A stretch of 64,000 nt of DNA from Tretioscincus oriximinensis (GCA_022410635.1 JAJVDF010000467.1:709646-773645), one strand, 5' to 3'. Counted from the stretch's first letter, positions 22,850 through 35,084 are shown. Notes: generated by a model not told the origin, from the sequence alone. Made by a program: numbers and translations.

Positions 22850-22947
22850 TATTCTCTAGCCTTTCAGAGTTCTACATACCTGACTATTCGTATCTCACTT
22901 CAGCTGATGCAAACATGACATGTAGAACACAGAAAGGCTAGAATATA
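22850..22947. repeat. Imperfect palindrome with 28-bp arms
   Basis: Arm 22850-22877 and arm 22920-22947 are inverted copies at 24 of 28 positions around a 42-bp loop. The right arm resembles 2589-2616, so this may be a small inverted-repeat element. Confidence 0.6.
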
Positions 22948-24117
22948 AGATTCATGCTTACTGCAAGAAAGTTCCATAGTATATGAATAATTCTAAATTA
23001 CTTAGAAGCCGTTCTTATAAGATAAGTCTAAAAATAGTTTTGAAGTAATTAGGGTATAGCTTTGTTTCTACTAGCTAGTTGGGCTAGCCCCCAATCAATA
23101 TATTGAAAGACTTTATATGTTGAATAACTACAATTTTCAGCCCTCTGCCTTCACATTGAGTGTAATTATAAATTCCTCCATCATTCTTCTTCTTTTTTAC
23201 TCTTTTTTCTACCCCGACACTGGCACCTTTCTTTCTTTCTTGCCCTTTTCCCTGTCGGTAATTCAAATCATTATGTTAATGGCAGTTTTATATCCAATCT
23301 TGCTTCTTAATAATCCCTAGCAATGTGTTACCTTTGTTTCTTTCATTCATATTTTGTTATAGTACTTCCCAGAATATGATCCAACCAGAGTTAAGCATAC
23401 TGAAGACTTACAGACTTCACTGAAAGAATCCAGCAGATTGCTGCAACCTATTCGACTCAGTGACAATTACTAGTAAATATTAGATGGAGAAGTTTTATAA
23501 ATTTTTGAGATATCTGTGTGGTGCAGAGATGTATGTGATTGCATATGAGGATTTATTTATGCTACTAGCAGGTTTTTGCACTTCAGAGATGGCCTCCTTA
23601 CCTTAAAAGCAACAGGGAAAAATCTGCTTCCAGCACTGTAAAATTATCAAGGGAAACAAGAGCTCGGCTAAAAGCTGACTAAGTGTGTGGAAAATTGCTC
23701 AAATTAAAATGTAATCACTATGGAGGCCCTATGTGTGGAGGAGAAATAAAGGCTACAGCCTCCAGGTGTACATAAGGATACTTAAGAATGGAATAATTAT
23801 TCCTTTGCACCTTTTAGCTATGCTGTCTTAGACACCATCATGGTGGCTAAAAATGTCAAGAGAGGATTCAACCCAGCCACCCAGTGCATGTTAATTAATG
23901 GATGTAGTAGACCAGCAAGTATAATTAAATTAACATGCTGTGCAGATTTTTTTTATAATGTATCCAGAGCGACAAAATGCCATAAAGTGTTTTAGTTGCG
24001 TCTACGGACTTGCATTTTCACCCCTCTGGGTATAGTGCAGATTTTCAATGCCTATTCAATTTCAGTTAGATTTTTTTAGGGATCAACTATAAGAACTTGA
24101 AATTTTGACCCTTTATG

Positions 24118-24655
24118 CACTTAACATGGTAAGTCTGTGTTAGTAAAGCTTACAAACAAAGATTTAAAGCCACAAAACCAACAATCAAACCAGTGAGGAC
24201 TTGGACTGAGGAGGCAAAGTTAAAGCTACAGGCTTGCTTTGATTGCACAGACTGGAATATTTTTAAAGACACCTCTGCAGACCTGGATGAACTCATAGAT
24301 ACTGTAACATCATATGTCAGATTTTGTGAAGACCTATGTGTACCAACCAGGAACTTGTGAATATACAGTAACAATAAACCTTGGTTCACAGCTAAACTCA
24401 AGCAGTTACGTCATTCCAAAGAAGAAGCCTACAGAAAAGGTGATAGAATGCTGTACAATCAGGCCAGAAATGTACTAACAAGGGAGATCAGAGCAGCAAA
24501 AAGAAACTACTCTGAAAAAGCTAAAGAATCAGTTCTCAACAAATGAATCAGCAAACAGCATATATGTATACTGAAAGCATATGCACCAAAGACAAATTCC
24601 TTGTGTGTCCAATCACACTTGGCCAATAAAGAATTCTATTCTATTCTATTCTAAA
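24118..24655 (+). mobile_element. LINE fragment with ATTCT-repeat tail
   Basis: A pre-RT linker translates from about 24160 to 24545, with NKPWFTAKLKQLRHSKEEAY (about 24373-24432), then NQARNVLTREIRAAKRNYSEK (about 24456-24518), typical of L2/CR1-superfamily LINEs. It then jumps to a 3' end with CCAATAAAGAATTCTATTCTATTC. RT is missing, so an internal deletion joined the linker to the 3' UTR. Stops interrupt it at 24357 and 24543. Confidence 0.7.
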
Positions 24656-24659
24656 TCTT

Positions 24660-24895
24660 GATTAGCTATAGCAGGACGCAACTGCATTAAGCAGGATGGG
24701 TGGCTGCAGAACTGAGACAATGCCTACAACAATTCAGATTTGACATATCCCCCTTGCTGCTATGCCCAGGCTCACTCAGATTTGGTGCATGTGTGGGTGA
24801 ACGACTGCTTAATCTGGAGCAGGCAGCACTGGCATGGATTTAGTACTGATAAATGTGGTGTACCACTATTCTGGTTTAGAGGGCTTTCGGAACAG
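24660..24895 (-). repeat. Unclassified interspersed repeat, copy 2
   Basis: Its reverse complement aligns with 16905-17080: GTACACCACATTTATCAGTACTA, CAAATCTGAGTGAG and CCTGCTTAATGCAG occur in the same order in both. Inserted directly after the LINE tail and before a CR1-type tail. Confidence 0.6.
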
Positions 24896-24904
24896 ATCTA
24901 CTTC

Positions 24905-25083
24905 AGATTACCACTATTCCTGAAATACCATTTGCATTGAGTTGAGGACAGGTGATGATTTTGCCTTTTATTTCAGACTGCTCAGGAGCAATTGGTGAGG
25001 TACTGTGTGAAACAGAATACTGGACTAGATGGGCTCTGGACCAATTCAGCAGGGCTCCTCTTATGTTCTTATGGTCTAGTCTC
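24905..25083 (+). mobile_element. CR1-type LINE 3' end
   Basis: Tail only: CCTGAAATACCATTTGCA, GACTGCTCAGGAGCAATTGGTGAGG, CAGAATACTGGACTAGATGGGC and TTATGTTCTTATGGTCT at the end. Confidence 0.8.
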
Positions 25084-25721
25084 ATGCAGATGATGTGGAC
25101 TACTGAGCTCTTTAAATTGAATTACAAAGTATATGCATACAGGACTGTGGTAGATTTCATTCACATGCACTTCCCTATTTTAAAAATAAAATCTAGATTT
25201 AGTCACTGTGAGCATATTTCTGATTGAACTTGACTCAAATTTGTGCAGTTGGCATACATAATATTTGCTATTATGGGTACACATTTATGCAAGTGCATAT
25301 ATATACATTTTTTTCACAGGGCTGTCAGAAAAAAAAAATCTAATTTGCTTGTAAAATTAAACTGGAAATAAATTATATAAACCTAATTTATTATGTTGAT
25401 TCCTCCAGTGACACTGACTTAGAAAATGCTGGCTATGATTCAGCATTGGAACTCAGGATCATGTGAGAATCATAAATTATTCCTGCAGTTTAAGTTAAAG
25501 TCATATTCAGATCTCATAATTATAGATTGATAGTAGTTGAGAAGTTGAGTTAGTAGCCGAGTTCAGGTTTATCAAAAGTCAGGAAAATAAACACTGGCGT
25601 CCTTCCACACACCCCTAAGAAAATCAACTCCCCTTCTGCACTCGGAAGAATTACTGGTTCTAGGTATGAAATGCCCAAAGCAACTTAAAAACTCAGAACT
25701 TGTTGTCATCAATCCAACAGA

Positions 25722-25970
25722 ATTCCAAGAAGAAGATGAAGAAGAAGTTGGTTTTTTATACCCTGCTTTTCTCAACCCAAAGAGAATCAAAGCAGCTTAT
25801 ATAACTTTCTGTTCTTCTCTTCACAACAAGCATCTTGTGAAGTAGATGTGGCTGAGAGTGCTAAAGATTTGTGACTAAGGTCACCCAGCTGGCTTCGTGG
25901 AAGAGTGCAGATTCAAATGGAGAGACTTCCAGATAAGAGTCAGAAACTACAACCATTGGACCAGATTGGC
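25722..25970 (-). mobile_element. tRNA-headed SINE, CTT-tailed
   Basis: On the minus strand the head reads GCCAATCTGGTCCAATGGTTGTAG, followed by a B-box-like segment and CCAGCTGGGTGACC. The body then switches to the CTT-tailed 3' part (AAAGCAGGGTATAAAAAACC), ending in CTTCTTCTTCATCTTCTT at 25726-25745. It combines the head type of 34358 with the tail type of 29246 and 40796. Confidence 0.75.
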
Positions 25971-25977
25971 TCCATAA

Positions 25978-26790
25978 GGGCTTTTTTTGTTAGATTTTTT
26001 TAATTGCGGTATACTAACAAATATACAAACTGCAGACAGAAACATTTTGTAACAACATCTTAACCTCCAACTTTGCCAACCCACCCAAGGGAACAGAAAA
26101 GTAAAAACGTTAAAGCTTAAATTGATGAATTATAACACTGTATATTTAAATATAACATTTCTATAATTAAATACCCCATTAACTAATATCCTTCACCAAT
26201 TCTTAAGCAAGCATCTCTCCCTTATAATAACCATAACAAACAATAGCTTTTCCTTTAGAAGTTAAAATGCCATAAATTCCGCTAGGTATCCCTACCAATT
26301 ATCCAACACTCATTGTGAACTATCTTTCCATCCCATCACAATCACCATGTGTGTTCCCAAATTCCCATCTTTATAATTTGAATTTTATCATCCAGAACCC
26401 TCTCTTGTCTGGGTCCTAATTAATACTTTCCTTTCCCCCCTCAAATTAACATTCCCAATAAGTGCAATTTCCTTTAAAATTAAATTTCAAAATCTATTCA
26501 TTATTGGACACCTATATCACATATGCAAATAGGTAAACCCTGATGCCTGTGTGATGGGCCAGCTGAGCCAGAGTCCTATACTATCTAGTTAGTAATTTTG
26601 GCTCAATCTCCTTTCATTTGGGATTCTCTGTCCCGAAAATATCTTTCATTCATATATTCATCTCCTGTGTGAGACATGCATATCAAAATTCCATTGCTCT
26701 GTGATAATTCTCTTATTAATAATCAATAAACCCTGCCTGCTCTCCCCCTTTCTCTCCTTTGAATTTAGATCTAACAATTTTTTCTGAAAA
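25978..26790 (-). mobile_element. Possible L1 3' UTR relic
   Basis: Oligo(T) runs at 25982-26002 followed by AT-rich sequence with many short C-runs, resembling the start of the minus-strand L1s at 7272 and 11025. No coding remnant is recognisable, so the call is weak. Confidence 0.25.
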
Positions 26791-27348
26791 GTGAAGAATC
26801 CAAGATGTGTATAATAGCTGGCTGATTATTAGGAAAGTCAGATGTGCATTATCATGAATAGTATGGAAACAGCCCAACTTGAGTATCGGATTTAAAAATT
26901 AACTCAGAATGAGAACTTGCTTTCAACATTTTATTGCACGGGGGTGGGGGGGGGAATGCAGAAAACTGAGGGGCTGAGATGGAACTAGCCAACCGATGAT
27001 TTTTTAACAGCATAGAATCAGTTGTGGAGGAACAGGAAAAAGGTATTTCGTGAAAAGGTCAGAAATAATGTGAATAAGTTTCACATAAAAAACATGTGAA
27101 TCTAGAAATGCATTCATTTTGGGGTATCTGCTGTATCAGTCTTTTCTCAGGGCATCTTCATTTTTATTTTGCTTTTTCTCCAAGAAGCTTAAGATATCTG
27201 CCACCATTTCCCTTCTTTGTTTATTCTTCACACTGGATGGGAGCAAATGTTGACTGGGGAAAGGAAAATTGTCAAACAGCTTGGTCCCACCTGGCCTCCA
27301 CCCAGACTCAACCTTTTTGGCCATATTACTTCTAGCCCCACCCATCGC

Positions 27349-27434
27349 TTAAGATGGTGTTCATAGAACCAGGAGCAGGAAATGTCATCATTTAAGATGC
27401 CGTTCCCAGAACCAGGAACTGGAAATGACATTAT
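27349..27434. repeat. Tandem duplication, period 43
   Basis: TTAAGATGGTGTTCATAGAA... (27349-27391) and TTAAGATGCCGTTCCCAGAA... (27392-27434) are diverged copies of one 43-bp unit. No wider array. Confidence 0.7.
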
Positions 27435-27612
27435 ATTTTATAACGGTAGTATTCTGATTAAACTGGAAAAACAAGGCCCAAGCTTCAGCTGACCCAACAG
27501 AAGCAGCTATTCCAATGGTCTAACTAGGAAAAAGAGATACTGTAGGGTCTCCCCATCTGTAATAGTATGCAAAGGCCAGCCCCCTTAGACTCTTTCTTGG
27601 ATCACACTAACG

Positions 27613-27752
27613 TAGGGTTTCCACAAAAAAACAGGACAAGTGTTTTGCTGCTTTAATGAATGTGGGAAACAGGAAGTTTCACCAGATTCAGCTTATAATA
27701 CTTGCACATCCTTAAAGCTGTAAAACTTCCGGCTTTTTTTGTGGTAACCCTA
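27613..27752. mobile_element. Small MITE, hAT-like ends
   Basis: Left end TAGGGTTTCCACAAAAAAACAGG and right end (inverted) TAGGGTTACCACAAAAAAAGCCGG agree at about 20 positions. Length is 140 bp with no coding sequence. Flanks CACTAACG and TGCTAGCA are only partly alike, so the target duplication is eroded or the edges are a few bases off. Confidence 0.65.
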
Positions 27753-28215
27753 TGCTAGCAGTAAGTGTGGAAATGGACTTAACTTCAATTGAATGTCTCT
27801 GACATCTTGTATTCTAGAGCCTTCTTTTCCATTCATCCATACTGTTTGCATGGTTTGCTTACGACCCTGAGAATCTCATCATTGCCTGGTTCTTTGGGGA
27901 ATCTATCTTTATGATTTATTGTTCTCACAAGTCTCCTATCTGTACACCTATGAGGATTCAGTGTGGGAATTTTCAGTACTGATATGTTTTTGGGATGGGG
28001 TGGGAGTTATGAATCTTTAGAAATAAAAGCCACAATAGGCTGGGCTCTCATTGCAAAAAAAAATCTGGTTGGGACAAAAGAAAAATGAATGGGAATTCAC
28101 TGTTCTCCCTCTACGCCCAGCCCCCAGCCCTGTTTTAGTCCCATTTTAGCAGCTGCATAGGACAGGGAGAAAAGGAGCATATTTTTTACTCCCATGCCAT
28201 TCAGATCCTTTAGAC

Positions 28216-28495
28216 CAGGGGTCCTCAAACATACGTTTGACAAAGACATTTATCCGGCCCGCAAGATGTCGTTGTCACCGCCGTCTGTCCTGATTAGCAG
28301 CCGACTAGTCCTGGGCTCACAGTAACATACCCTTTGGCTTTTCAGTAATGCATGCGCACAATGCACACTTCATGACACTAGGTGGCCCAAAAACTAGGAA
28401 CTTGCTCATTGTTTGTTTAAAACTATAGTCCGGCACTCCCAACGGTTTGAGGAACAGTGAACTGGCGTCCTATTTAAAAAATTTGAGGATCCCTG
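28216..28495. mobile_element. hAT-type MITE with perfect 8-bp target duplication
   Basis: Terminal repeats CAGGGGTCCTCAAAC and (inverted) CAGGGATCCTCAAA, bracketed by CTTTAGAC at 28208-28215 and 28496-28503. The 8-bp duplication and CAGG ends are diagnostic of hAT elements. The 280-bp interior is non-coding and contains GGCCCGCAAGATG-type sequence. Confidence 0.93.
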
Positions 28496-28503
28496 CTTTA
28501 GAC

Positions 28504-29240
28504 TGACGGTGTCATTAAAATTCCATCCTGCAAGCTTTAAAAACCTTGCTGTCTGTGAGCTCCAAGTAGCAGGCTAGATTCTGAACCGTGCTATCACTTC
28601 TCTCCTTAGATCTTCCTTCAGAGGGACATCTGCCCTTTGCTGCTTGTAATATTTGGAACTACTCCAATAACTCTTTCTCTAGTATATACAATGTGTGATG
28701 GCAGCAACCCATTGTGATTTAATAACATCAGGCCCATTATCATGTATAAATCTGGATGAAAGAGTATGGTGAACAGGTTTTTGTCCTTCCTTGCCACATA
28801 TCTCCCTGCAGTTCTGTCATTGACTTTTCCCTCTCTCGTCAAGGCTTAACTGCATTCTTTTTCAGCATCAGAGACATCTAAGAATGAACCACTAAAAATG
28901 AAGCTATTTGTCACTTCCAGCCTGACTTCCATTTTAAATTGATTGGGATCAAATCCCCATCATTGCAAGTGGATGAAAATATGTCACATGAAGTGCAGAA
29001 TATAGAAAGGGTAGAACACAGTGTCACGGAAATGTTTAAAGTGGGAAGGGAATGCTCAGAATTCTGGCTGCAGTGGCTGAAGATAAATATGTAAGGTAAA
29101 AGCATTGACCAGTGAACTGTATGTCCATAGGCACAGTGGGATAAAAGTGGCAGACTCATGTAGCCACCAGAAGGACAATATATGGAACCTTTTCTCACAC
29201 TTGGACTAAGACTGGAAATTCTGTACTGCTAATTCTGTAC
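28504..29240. other. Intron sequence, no feature recognised
   Basis: Non-repetitive-looking DNA, no exon or transposon end supported. Confidence 0.5.
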
Positions 29241-29245
29241 TGAGC

Positions 29246-29558
29246 AGGCACGGATAGCTCAGTCGCTTAGGAATTCGTCTCTTGCCTGGGAGGTCGGGTT
29301 TCGAAGCCCTGTGTGGGACGTGGGGAGGGCTGAGCACCTTCCACTAGCCTGTCGCTCTAGCCAACCCAGCTATTCGAAAGCATGAATTGCAAGAAATTGC
29401 AACTGACTGCAAGTAGATAAATGGGAACCACCATAGACTGGTGGGGAAGATAGAATGTGAGCTTTCGGGCAAAATATATCCTTATAAGCCGCTTTGAGTC
29501 CCTTTGAAAGGTGAGAAAAGCGGGATATAAGAACCAAGTTCTTCTTCTTCTTCTTCTA
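29246..29558 (+). mobile_element. tRNA-derived SINE, CTT-tailed, well preserved
   Basis: The head CACGGATAGCTCAGTCGCTTAGG has an A-box-like TAGCTCAGTCG and a B-box-like GGTTTCGAAGCCC, as in a tRNA-derived pol III promoter. The body includes GGGAACCACCATAGACTGG, GCTTTGAGTCCCTTTGAAAGG and GCGGGATATAAGAACC, and ends in (CTT)n. The same family at 40796-41108; 3' parts at 18716, 25722 and 32037. Confidence 0.85.
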
Positions 29559-29559
29559 A

Positions 29560-31400
29560 TTGCTTCACTGTTTGCAAATCATCTTAAGATCGTATTTTAA
29601 GTTTGTCATAGATTTAGCTTGCTCTGACTGTTTAAACGGTCCACAGCCAATCACGTACCATAGAGTACGTTCCTGTACTCTATCTGATCTTGCTGAAAAG
29701 GGTTTCTCCTTTCATGCTCTGCTTTTGGTCAATGTAAATGCACTTTATTAGCTGTTTTGGGAAATGGGATGCCCAACCCAGTGTGCTGTTTTTCCAGTCT
29801 GGCAAGGTTCGTATCATATTCTTAAGAATCCCTAACATAGGATTTTTCTCTTTTTTCCAAAGATGTCACATTGTTATCTGCTGCATTTCTGCAGCAGTGA
29901 TGTATTCCTGACTGTGACACTGCATCAGCTTAGATAATCAGTGCTGGACTCCACTGTGCGAAGAAAAATACAACACAAATGATTACATTCATCTGGTATC
30001 AACGGCACACTGATGTTGCACAATCAAAAGCATAGACATTTCTCAGTTGTATAATGCAAAACATTAAATTTTTTAAATACATGCACTTCAATTTTGCTCA
30101 GCAGGCATAATTGATGTAGAATTCCTTCTAAATTTTTGATGATTTTGCCTGGGATAAAAGAAAACAGTGACAGCTTTGCTTATGGAATTTGTTGAACAGA
30201 TGCTTCTTTTGTGCACAATAAATCCATATAGGATTAAAGATTCTATTTCTCCTGTTCAGTTTTTAAACATCTAGAAGAGAGCTTATTTTTCCTTCTGGAA
30301 AGACATGGCGAAATGTGCTCCTGAATCTATACCATTCACCACACTCACAAATCCTGCTCTGTGTTTCCTAATGCCCTTTGTGCTGTCTTTAATTACTAAA
30401 GTGGTTTTAAAAATGAAATCCTCAGAAAGAAGACTGAGAATAAAGAGTTGACAGCCTTTCCCCCAGGCTCTAGTTCAAAGAAATCTCTGCTCGGGGCTGA
30501 AGGGAGCAGCAGACTTAACATGCACTTTTCAGCAGTGCTCTGGCACATATCGACACAGCAGGGGTTGATGGGAAACAGAGTCTTTGATGATCGTCTCTCC
30601 TTGCTGAGAAGACTAATGACTTCAAAGAAGGGCATCATGCCAATGATGCAGGGTGCACTGAAAGTGTAATTAGACAAGCAAAGCAAAGTTTTGGCTCACT
30701 TTATCAAAATAAAACCCCTTTTATGAGAAGTAGTTGACAGCCTGCTCTGAGGGAATAGAGTGTGCTCTCTACCTTCTGCCTCCCTCTCACCTTCCCTTCT
30801 CGTTGCCCTTCACTCTTACCTTGAGATGGCAACTAAGGAAGCTCTGGCCAAGCTGGGCAAGGGCAATGCAGTGCTTTGCAGCACAGCAAAACCCCGTAGG
30901 CTCTCGGTCTGTGATGCGGGTGCCATTTTGAATGTGGCTCCTCAGGCAATCATCTGTCCAATCAGCAATGCAGGGAAACGGGTTTTACCATCTCCGGGTT
31001 TCTCATTGGACAGACAATTGCCACATATATTTAGATATTATATAGGTCAGTTTGAGGTAGAGATGGGAGAGAAGCTCAAAAGGGAAGCTACAATTCTTTA
31101 CATGACTAATAAGCAATGGGAAAAAAAGCTGAGTAGTCTTTACTTTTATATCCAAGGAAAAGTAGCTTCAGTTTCAAGTTGCATCCAGATATACCTTATT
31201 TATTCAACTATAATTGGATATTTCAGAATAGAGCAGTCCAGATAGTACTTTATTGTGGAATATCCAAATATAGTGTATAATTTGTTATATACAATAATTA
31301 TATGCAGTAATTTATTGCGGAATATTCAAAGATATTCCAAACTATGATATGTAAGTAAGTGACATCTGGGTTCAGTCTTATATTCAAGTGGCTATTCATT
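29560..31400. other. Repeat-poor intron stretch
   Basis: About 1.8 kb without recognisable repeat ends or exons, the longest such run in the giant intron apart from 39.1-40.8 kb. The part 30420-30980 is GC-richer with short open frames on both strands but no coding signature. A conserved non-coding element is possible; conservation cannot be judged from one sequence. Confidence 0.4.
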
Positions 31401-31410
31401 TACAATTTAG

Positions 31411-31468
31411 AATCAGAATCGTGGACTTCCAGAGTCGTCTGGTCCAACCCCATATCCTGTGAAAATAG
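31411..31468 (-). mobile_element. Short CR1 3' relic
   Basis: AGAATCAGAATCGTGGACTTCCAGAGTCGTCTGGTCCAACCCC is a degraded inverted copy of the CR1 3' end (compare 63208-63258). Confidence 0.5.
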
Positions 31469-31489
31469 TGACCATGAAGCAATTGATAT

Positions 31490-32830
31490 ATATTTTTTAA
31501 TAATATTTTACTGGTAAAATAACTGATATCACAATAACATCACTTAAATTATACTGTATATACAGAAAAAGCACAGTACAATTTTATACAGAAAAATACA
31601 TTAGCATTGAACAGACTAATCCCCTACCCATCTCCCATGCAGGGTAATATTATAACCAACCACTATTCAATTATGGGAAATAAGATCTCATATTCTTCCG
31701 TGCTGACCACCCCATTCTTGATTGAATATATCTAATCACAGTCAACCACTTCCTTCTTTCATCATATTTAATTCTTATACCTTCAAACATCATCCTTTGC
31801 TGTCTGATTATATCAAACTTCATATGATCAAGGACATAATGAATCCAATTTGTGAAAAACCACTTATTCTCATCCAACTGAGGACCTTAGCTGATTGAGT
31901 GGCTAGAATTAATAATTCAATAGTTTTTATTTCTTCTTTCAGACTAGTTAAGTCATCCAACAACACAAACATCTCTTTGTTAACATAATTGTATTCTGAG
32001 GAATGATGGTGCAGATCATGCATGGTTGCTAAGAGCAGTGGTCTTTCAACAGAGAGTGCATGGCCTCATGTATCTGCTATGGAGAGGAGTGAGCTCCTTC
32101 TACTGGCTTCAGCTTCACCCGACCTTGCTGTTTGGAACCAAAGAATTTGCAAGTAGATGAATAGATACCATCACAATGTGGTGGGGAAGATAGAATGTAA
32201 GCCTATGGGTGAAAAATAAGGTTGTAAGCTGCTTTGAGTCCCTTCAGGTGAGAAAAATGGGGTATAAAAACCCAATTCTTCGTCGTCTTCTTTGTCTTCT
32301 TCTTTCTTCTTCTTCTCATAGAAGCTATCAAGTTCCAAAAATTCTGTACCTTAGGACATATCCACAATAAACATAGAAAATTTCCTGCATACTTGCTACA
32401 ATGCCAACACATTGGATGTATATTTATATAGAAGAGGGATAGCTGGAGTTCTATACTATCTATAATATATTTTCAACTTCATCTCTTTTACTCTTGTTTA
32501 CTTTTCGACCAAAATTTGAATTCATAATTTATTAGCATTAGTACTTAGGGATATCTTGTTTCATTTCTGCATTATTTCTATATTGACCAAGGACAGCAGC
32601 AGTAAAGTATATATTCCTCTTGTTACATTTAATCTAGATATAATTACTTTATCTCAATTTGATGATGATGAATTTGAAATTTCCCTTAGGTCTGATTGAT
32701 GTGTTAGCCACAATATGTTTCTGGCCTGCAGCCATTTCTTAACTCCTAAGATATTTGTCAATTCTTGTTTGGATCTATGTGCATTATGATCATAGAAATT
32801 TTGCAAAGTTACTAAACCATTATTTTTCAA
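31490..32830 (-). mobile_element. L1 LINE 3' part, decayed, split by a SINE
   Basis: Minus-strand segments read CWHCSKYAGNFLCLLWICP then KVQNFW (about 32330-32409), the C-terminal Cys motif region of L1 ORF2, continuing after the SINE with a leucine-rich LLILATQSAKVLSWM (about 31865-31915) and a terminal block with W-F-F-T-N-W. Several stops and shifts. 32410-32830 is upstream L1-like sequence without a clean frame; the upper edge is uncertain. Confidence 0.65.
32037..32322 (+). mobile_element. SINE, CTT-tailed, inserted in the L1
   Basis: 3' part matches the family: GTGGGGAAGATAGAATGTAAGCC, GCTGCTTTGAGTCCCTTCAGG, GGGGTATAAAAACCC, then CTTCTTTCTTCTTCTTCTC. The head is diverged or replaced. 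L1 coding similarity stops and resumes at its edges. Confidence 0.7.
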
Positions 32831-33687
32831 ATGACCTTTGGTTCTTCTATTAGTTGCTTACTGTGGATGAGGAAATGAGGGTAGATGATAGAAGGATGGG
32901 AAACCACCTTCTCCTCTCTCTCTGCAGGGAGGATGAGAGTTAAAAGATCAGTTTCAAACAGTTGTCCTTGCTTTTGGTGGCCTGCCTAGGTAGTAGAATG
33001 GTGAAATAAATTGGTATCCTTTAAAGCAGAGTGTAGGAGTTGTGATTTGGTTGTGGGAAAAGCTAAATCCTGACAGATTGGATGACATGATGTTCCATTC
33101 ATTACTTGTGCAACAATCCCTCATCCAATCCTGGTCCAGACATTGGTCCAGGCAAAGAAGAGACGGTCCGAAGGAGGAGAACTTAGGTAAGTGGGGGGCA
33201 GAGTGTGACAGCACCTGTACCTCACACTTGGCTTTTGCCTCCCCATCAGAGGAGGCAGATGAGTAGGAAGAGGTAGCAGCCAATAAGGAGAAAGAAGAGG
33301 AGTAGAAGCTCCCTGCTGTGTCCATAGCTATTGCCACCATTGGACATTGCCATGGCCCCTGCTCACCTCAGCACTCCTCCAACAAGCCTAGCCAAGCCTT
33401 CTTTAACCAGCTATGTTCATGTCTGCTGGCCAGTATATTCTTGTTCTAGATTATGGAGGAGGTGATGAAATCAGCAAAGGGGAGTGGGAGTGGAATGCAG
33501 GCACAGGTGTGTTTTGGGGTGTTTTTTTTTGCTTGTAGTGCCAATTTTTCAGTGACTTTGGTATTGGTGGGAGGCAGCTGAATGCTCCTTTGAGGGTGAG
33601 CAGTTGTCCATGGTGTCCAACCACCTCCCTTTCAGGTAAGAATTGGATGCACTCAGCTCTCTAACAATGCTGATTTTTAGTATTAAG

Positions 33688-34316
33688 CAGACCTGGGCAT
33701 TGTACGGCCCCGGGCTGCATACGGCCCTTTGATTGGCTCTGACCGGCCCGTGTAACGTTAATTGGAGCGACGGGGGGCTCCTCATAATGCATCCTCCCCT
33801 TCGCTCCTGCAGGCGCGGAAGCCGAGCAGAGTTCTCCCAACAAGCTCAAGAAATCCGAGCGCCGCGCGGGGTCCGCCGGGAGGGGGCGTGCACGGGTCCC
33901 TTTCGCAGCCTACTGCTGCCGCACTGCTGCTAATTGGCCACTACAAGCAAGAGCGCGAACCAAGTTCTTCTTCTGGGCCGGCTGGGCGGGCAGAGGGGGG
34001 AGCCCGGAGGGCGCCTGGGACCTGCTGTGAGGGTCGGTTCCTTCCTCCGTGCTCCGCTGCCTCTTTTAGATTCGCTCCAGCGGGCGCTGCCGCCGGGACG
34101 CACTCCCCGCTTCCTACCTGCCCATTTATCTGGGTGGGTTGAAGCCCCTGCCTGGCTGCCTCACTCGACGTGCCGCTTGGAGAACCCTGGGGGGGGGGCC
34201 TGGAAGAGGTGGGGACAAGACCCCTGGCTTCACCCTCCTTGCTGAATTTGGCCGGCCCTCCACAATATTTTCTGTTTCTCATGTGGCCCCATGGAAAAAA
34301 TAATTGCCCACCCCTG
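33688..34316. mobile_element. hAT-type non-autonomous element, GC-rich
   Basis: Ends CAGACCTGGGCA and (inverted) CAGGGGTGGGCA match at 9 of 12, and GTATTAAG flanks both sides exactly (33680-33687, 34317-34324), an 8-bp duplication typical of hAT. The 629-bp interior is CpG-rich (many CGCC, GCGC), unlike the AT-rich intron. The sub-terminal GGCCC blocks match a common hAT pattern (GGCCCGCGGG-type). Several open frames arise only from base composition and are not genes. Confidence 0.9.
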
Positions 34317-34357
34317 GTATTAAGGGTAGATTTTGTTTACATGTATTTAATGTAAAA

Positions 34358-34583
34358 GAGCCAGTTTGGTGTAGTGGTTGAGTGTTGGACTCGTACCTGG
34401 TAGTCTCCTGGTTTGATTCCCCACTCCTCCACAAAAGCCAGCTGGGTGACCTTGGGCCAGTCACAGGTCTTTGAACTCTCTCAGCCCCAGCTACTCCACA
34501 GGGTGTCTATTGTGGAGAAAGCAACAAAAGCTATGTGTGCTTCCCCTGAGACCTTCGGGTATAGGGCAGGATACAAGTACCAA

Positions 34584-34626
<43 letters not shown>
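34358..34626 (+). mobile_element. tRNA-headed SINE with AAAT tail
   Basis: The head GAGCCAGTTTGGTGTAGTGG, A-box-like, is followed by the B-box-like GGTTTGATTCCCCACTCC, the body CCAGCTGGGTGACCTTGGGCC and CTCTCTCAGCCCCAGCTAC, then CCTTCGGGTATAGGGCAGG and (AAAT)n at 34583-34626. This is the head type widespread in squamates. Its tail resembles the L2-type LINE 3' end at 41285-41330, suggesting the LINE partner that mobilised it. Confidence 0.85.
34583..34626. repeat. Microsatellite (AAAT)n
   Basis: About eleven units of AAAT with no interruption, at the SINE tail. Confidence 0.95.
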
Positions 34627-35084
34627 CAGGGGTAACAGGGTAACTAGTCTAGACTTACAGACTATTGCTTGTTTACATTACTTAGTGAGAATTTGGTATT
34701 TAGTTTCAAGTATCTTTCTGTCTTCAATATTCTTTTCTGTAACTTTGTTGGGCTACACATCAATTAGTACATCTAAAAATGAAAATCAGATACTAATAAT
34801 AGAAGAGTGCATTTAAATATTTATTTAGTAACTCAATGTGCTTAAAACCTATTGTCATGAGCATATGACATGTATTATATGTAGATATGTATATAGCTAG
34901 TATTGTTGAAATATATTTAAACTTGCTTGAGTCCTGGGCATTTGTCCCTGGGATTTTGGAGGGAAATCCTGCTTTTGCAAGCATTGTATATTTTTCAAAA
35001 TGTTCCTACATGAATACTTTGTTTTCCAAAACCATATGATAACTCCACTTCTCCTTTTTGTAGAAGTCATTTTATGAATGAATG

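Noticed and set aside
24740..24940. Open frame of 66 codons
   Set aside because: Lies inside the unclassified repeat; no coding signature shared with the other copies.
29246..29320. tRNA gene
   Set aside because: A- and B-box-like segments are present, but the sequence continues into a SINE body with CTT tail and does not fold into a full cloverleaf.
33762..34282. Overlapping Pro/Gly/Arg-rich open frames
   Set aside because: Caused by the GC-rich interior of the hAT element; no start context, splice sites or family match.
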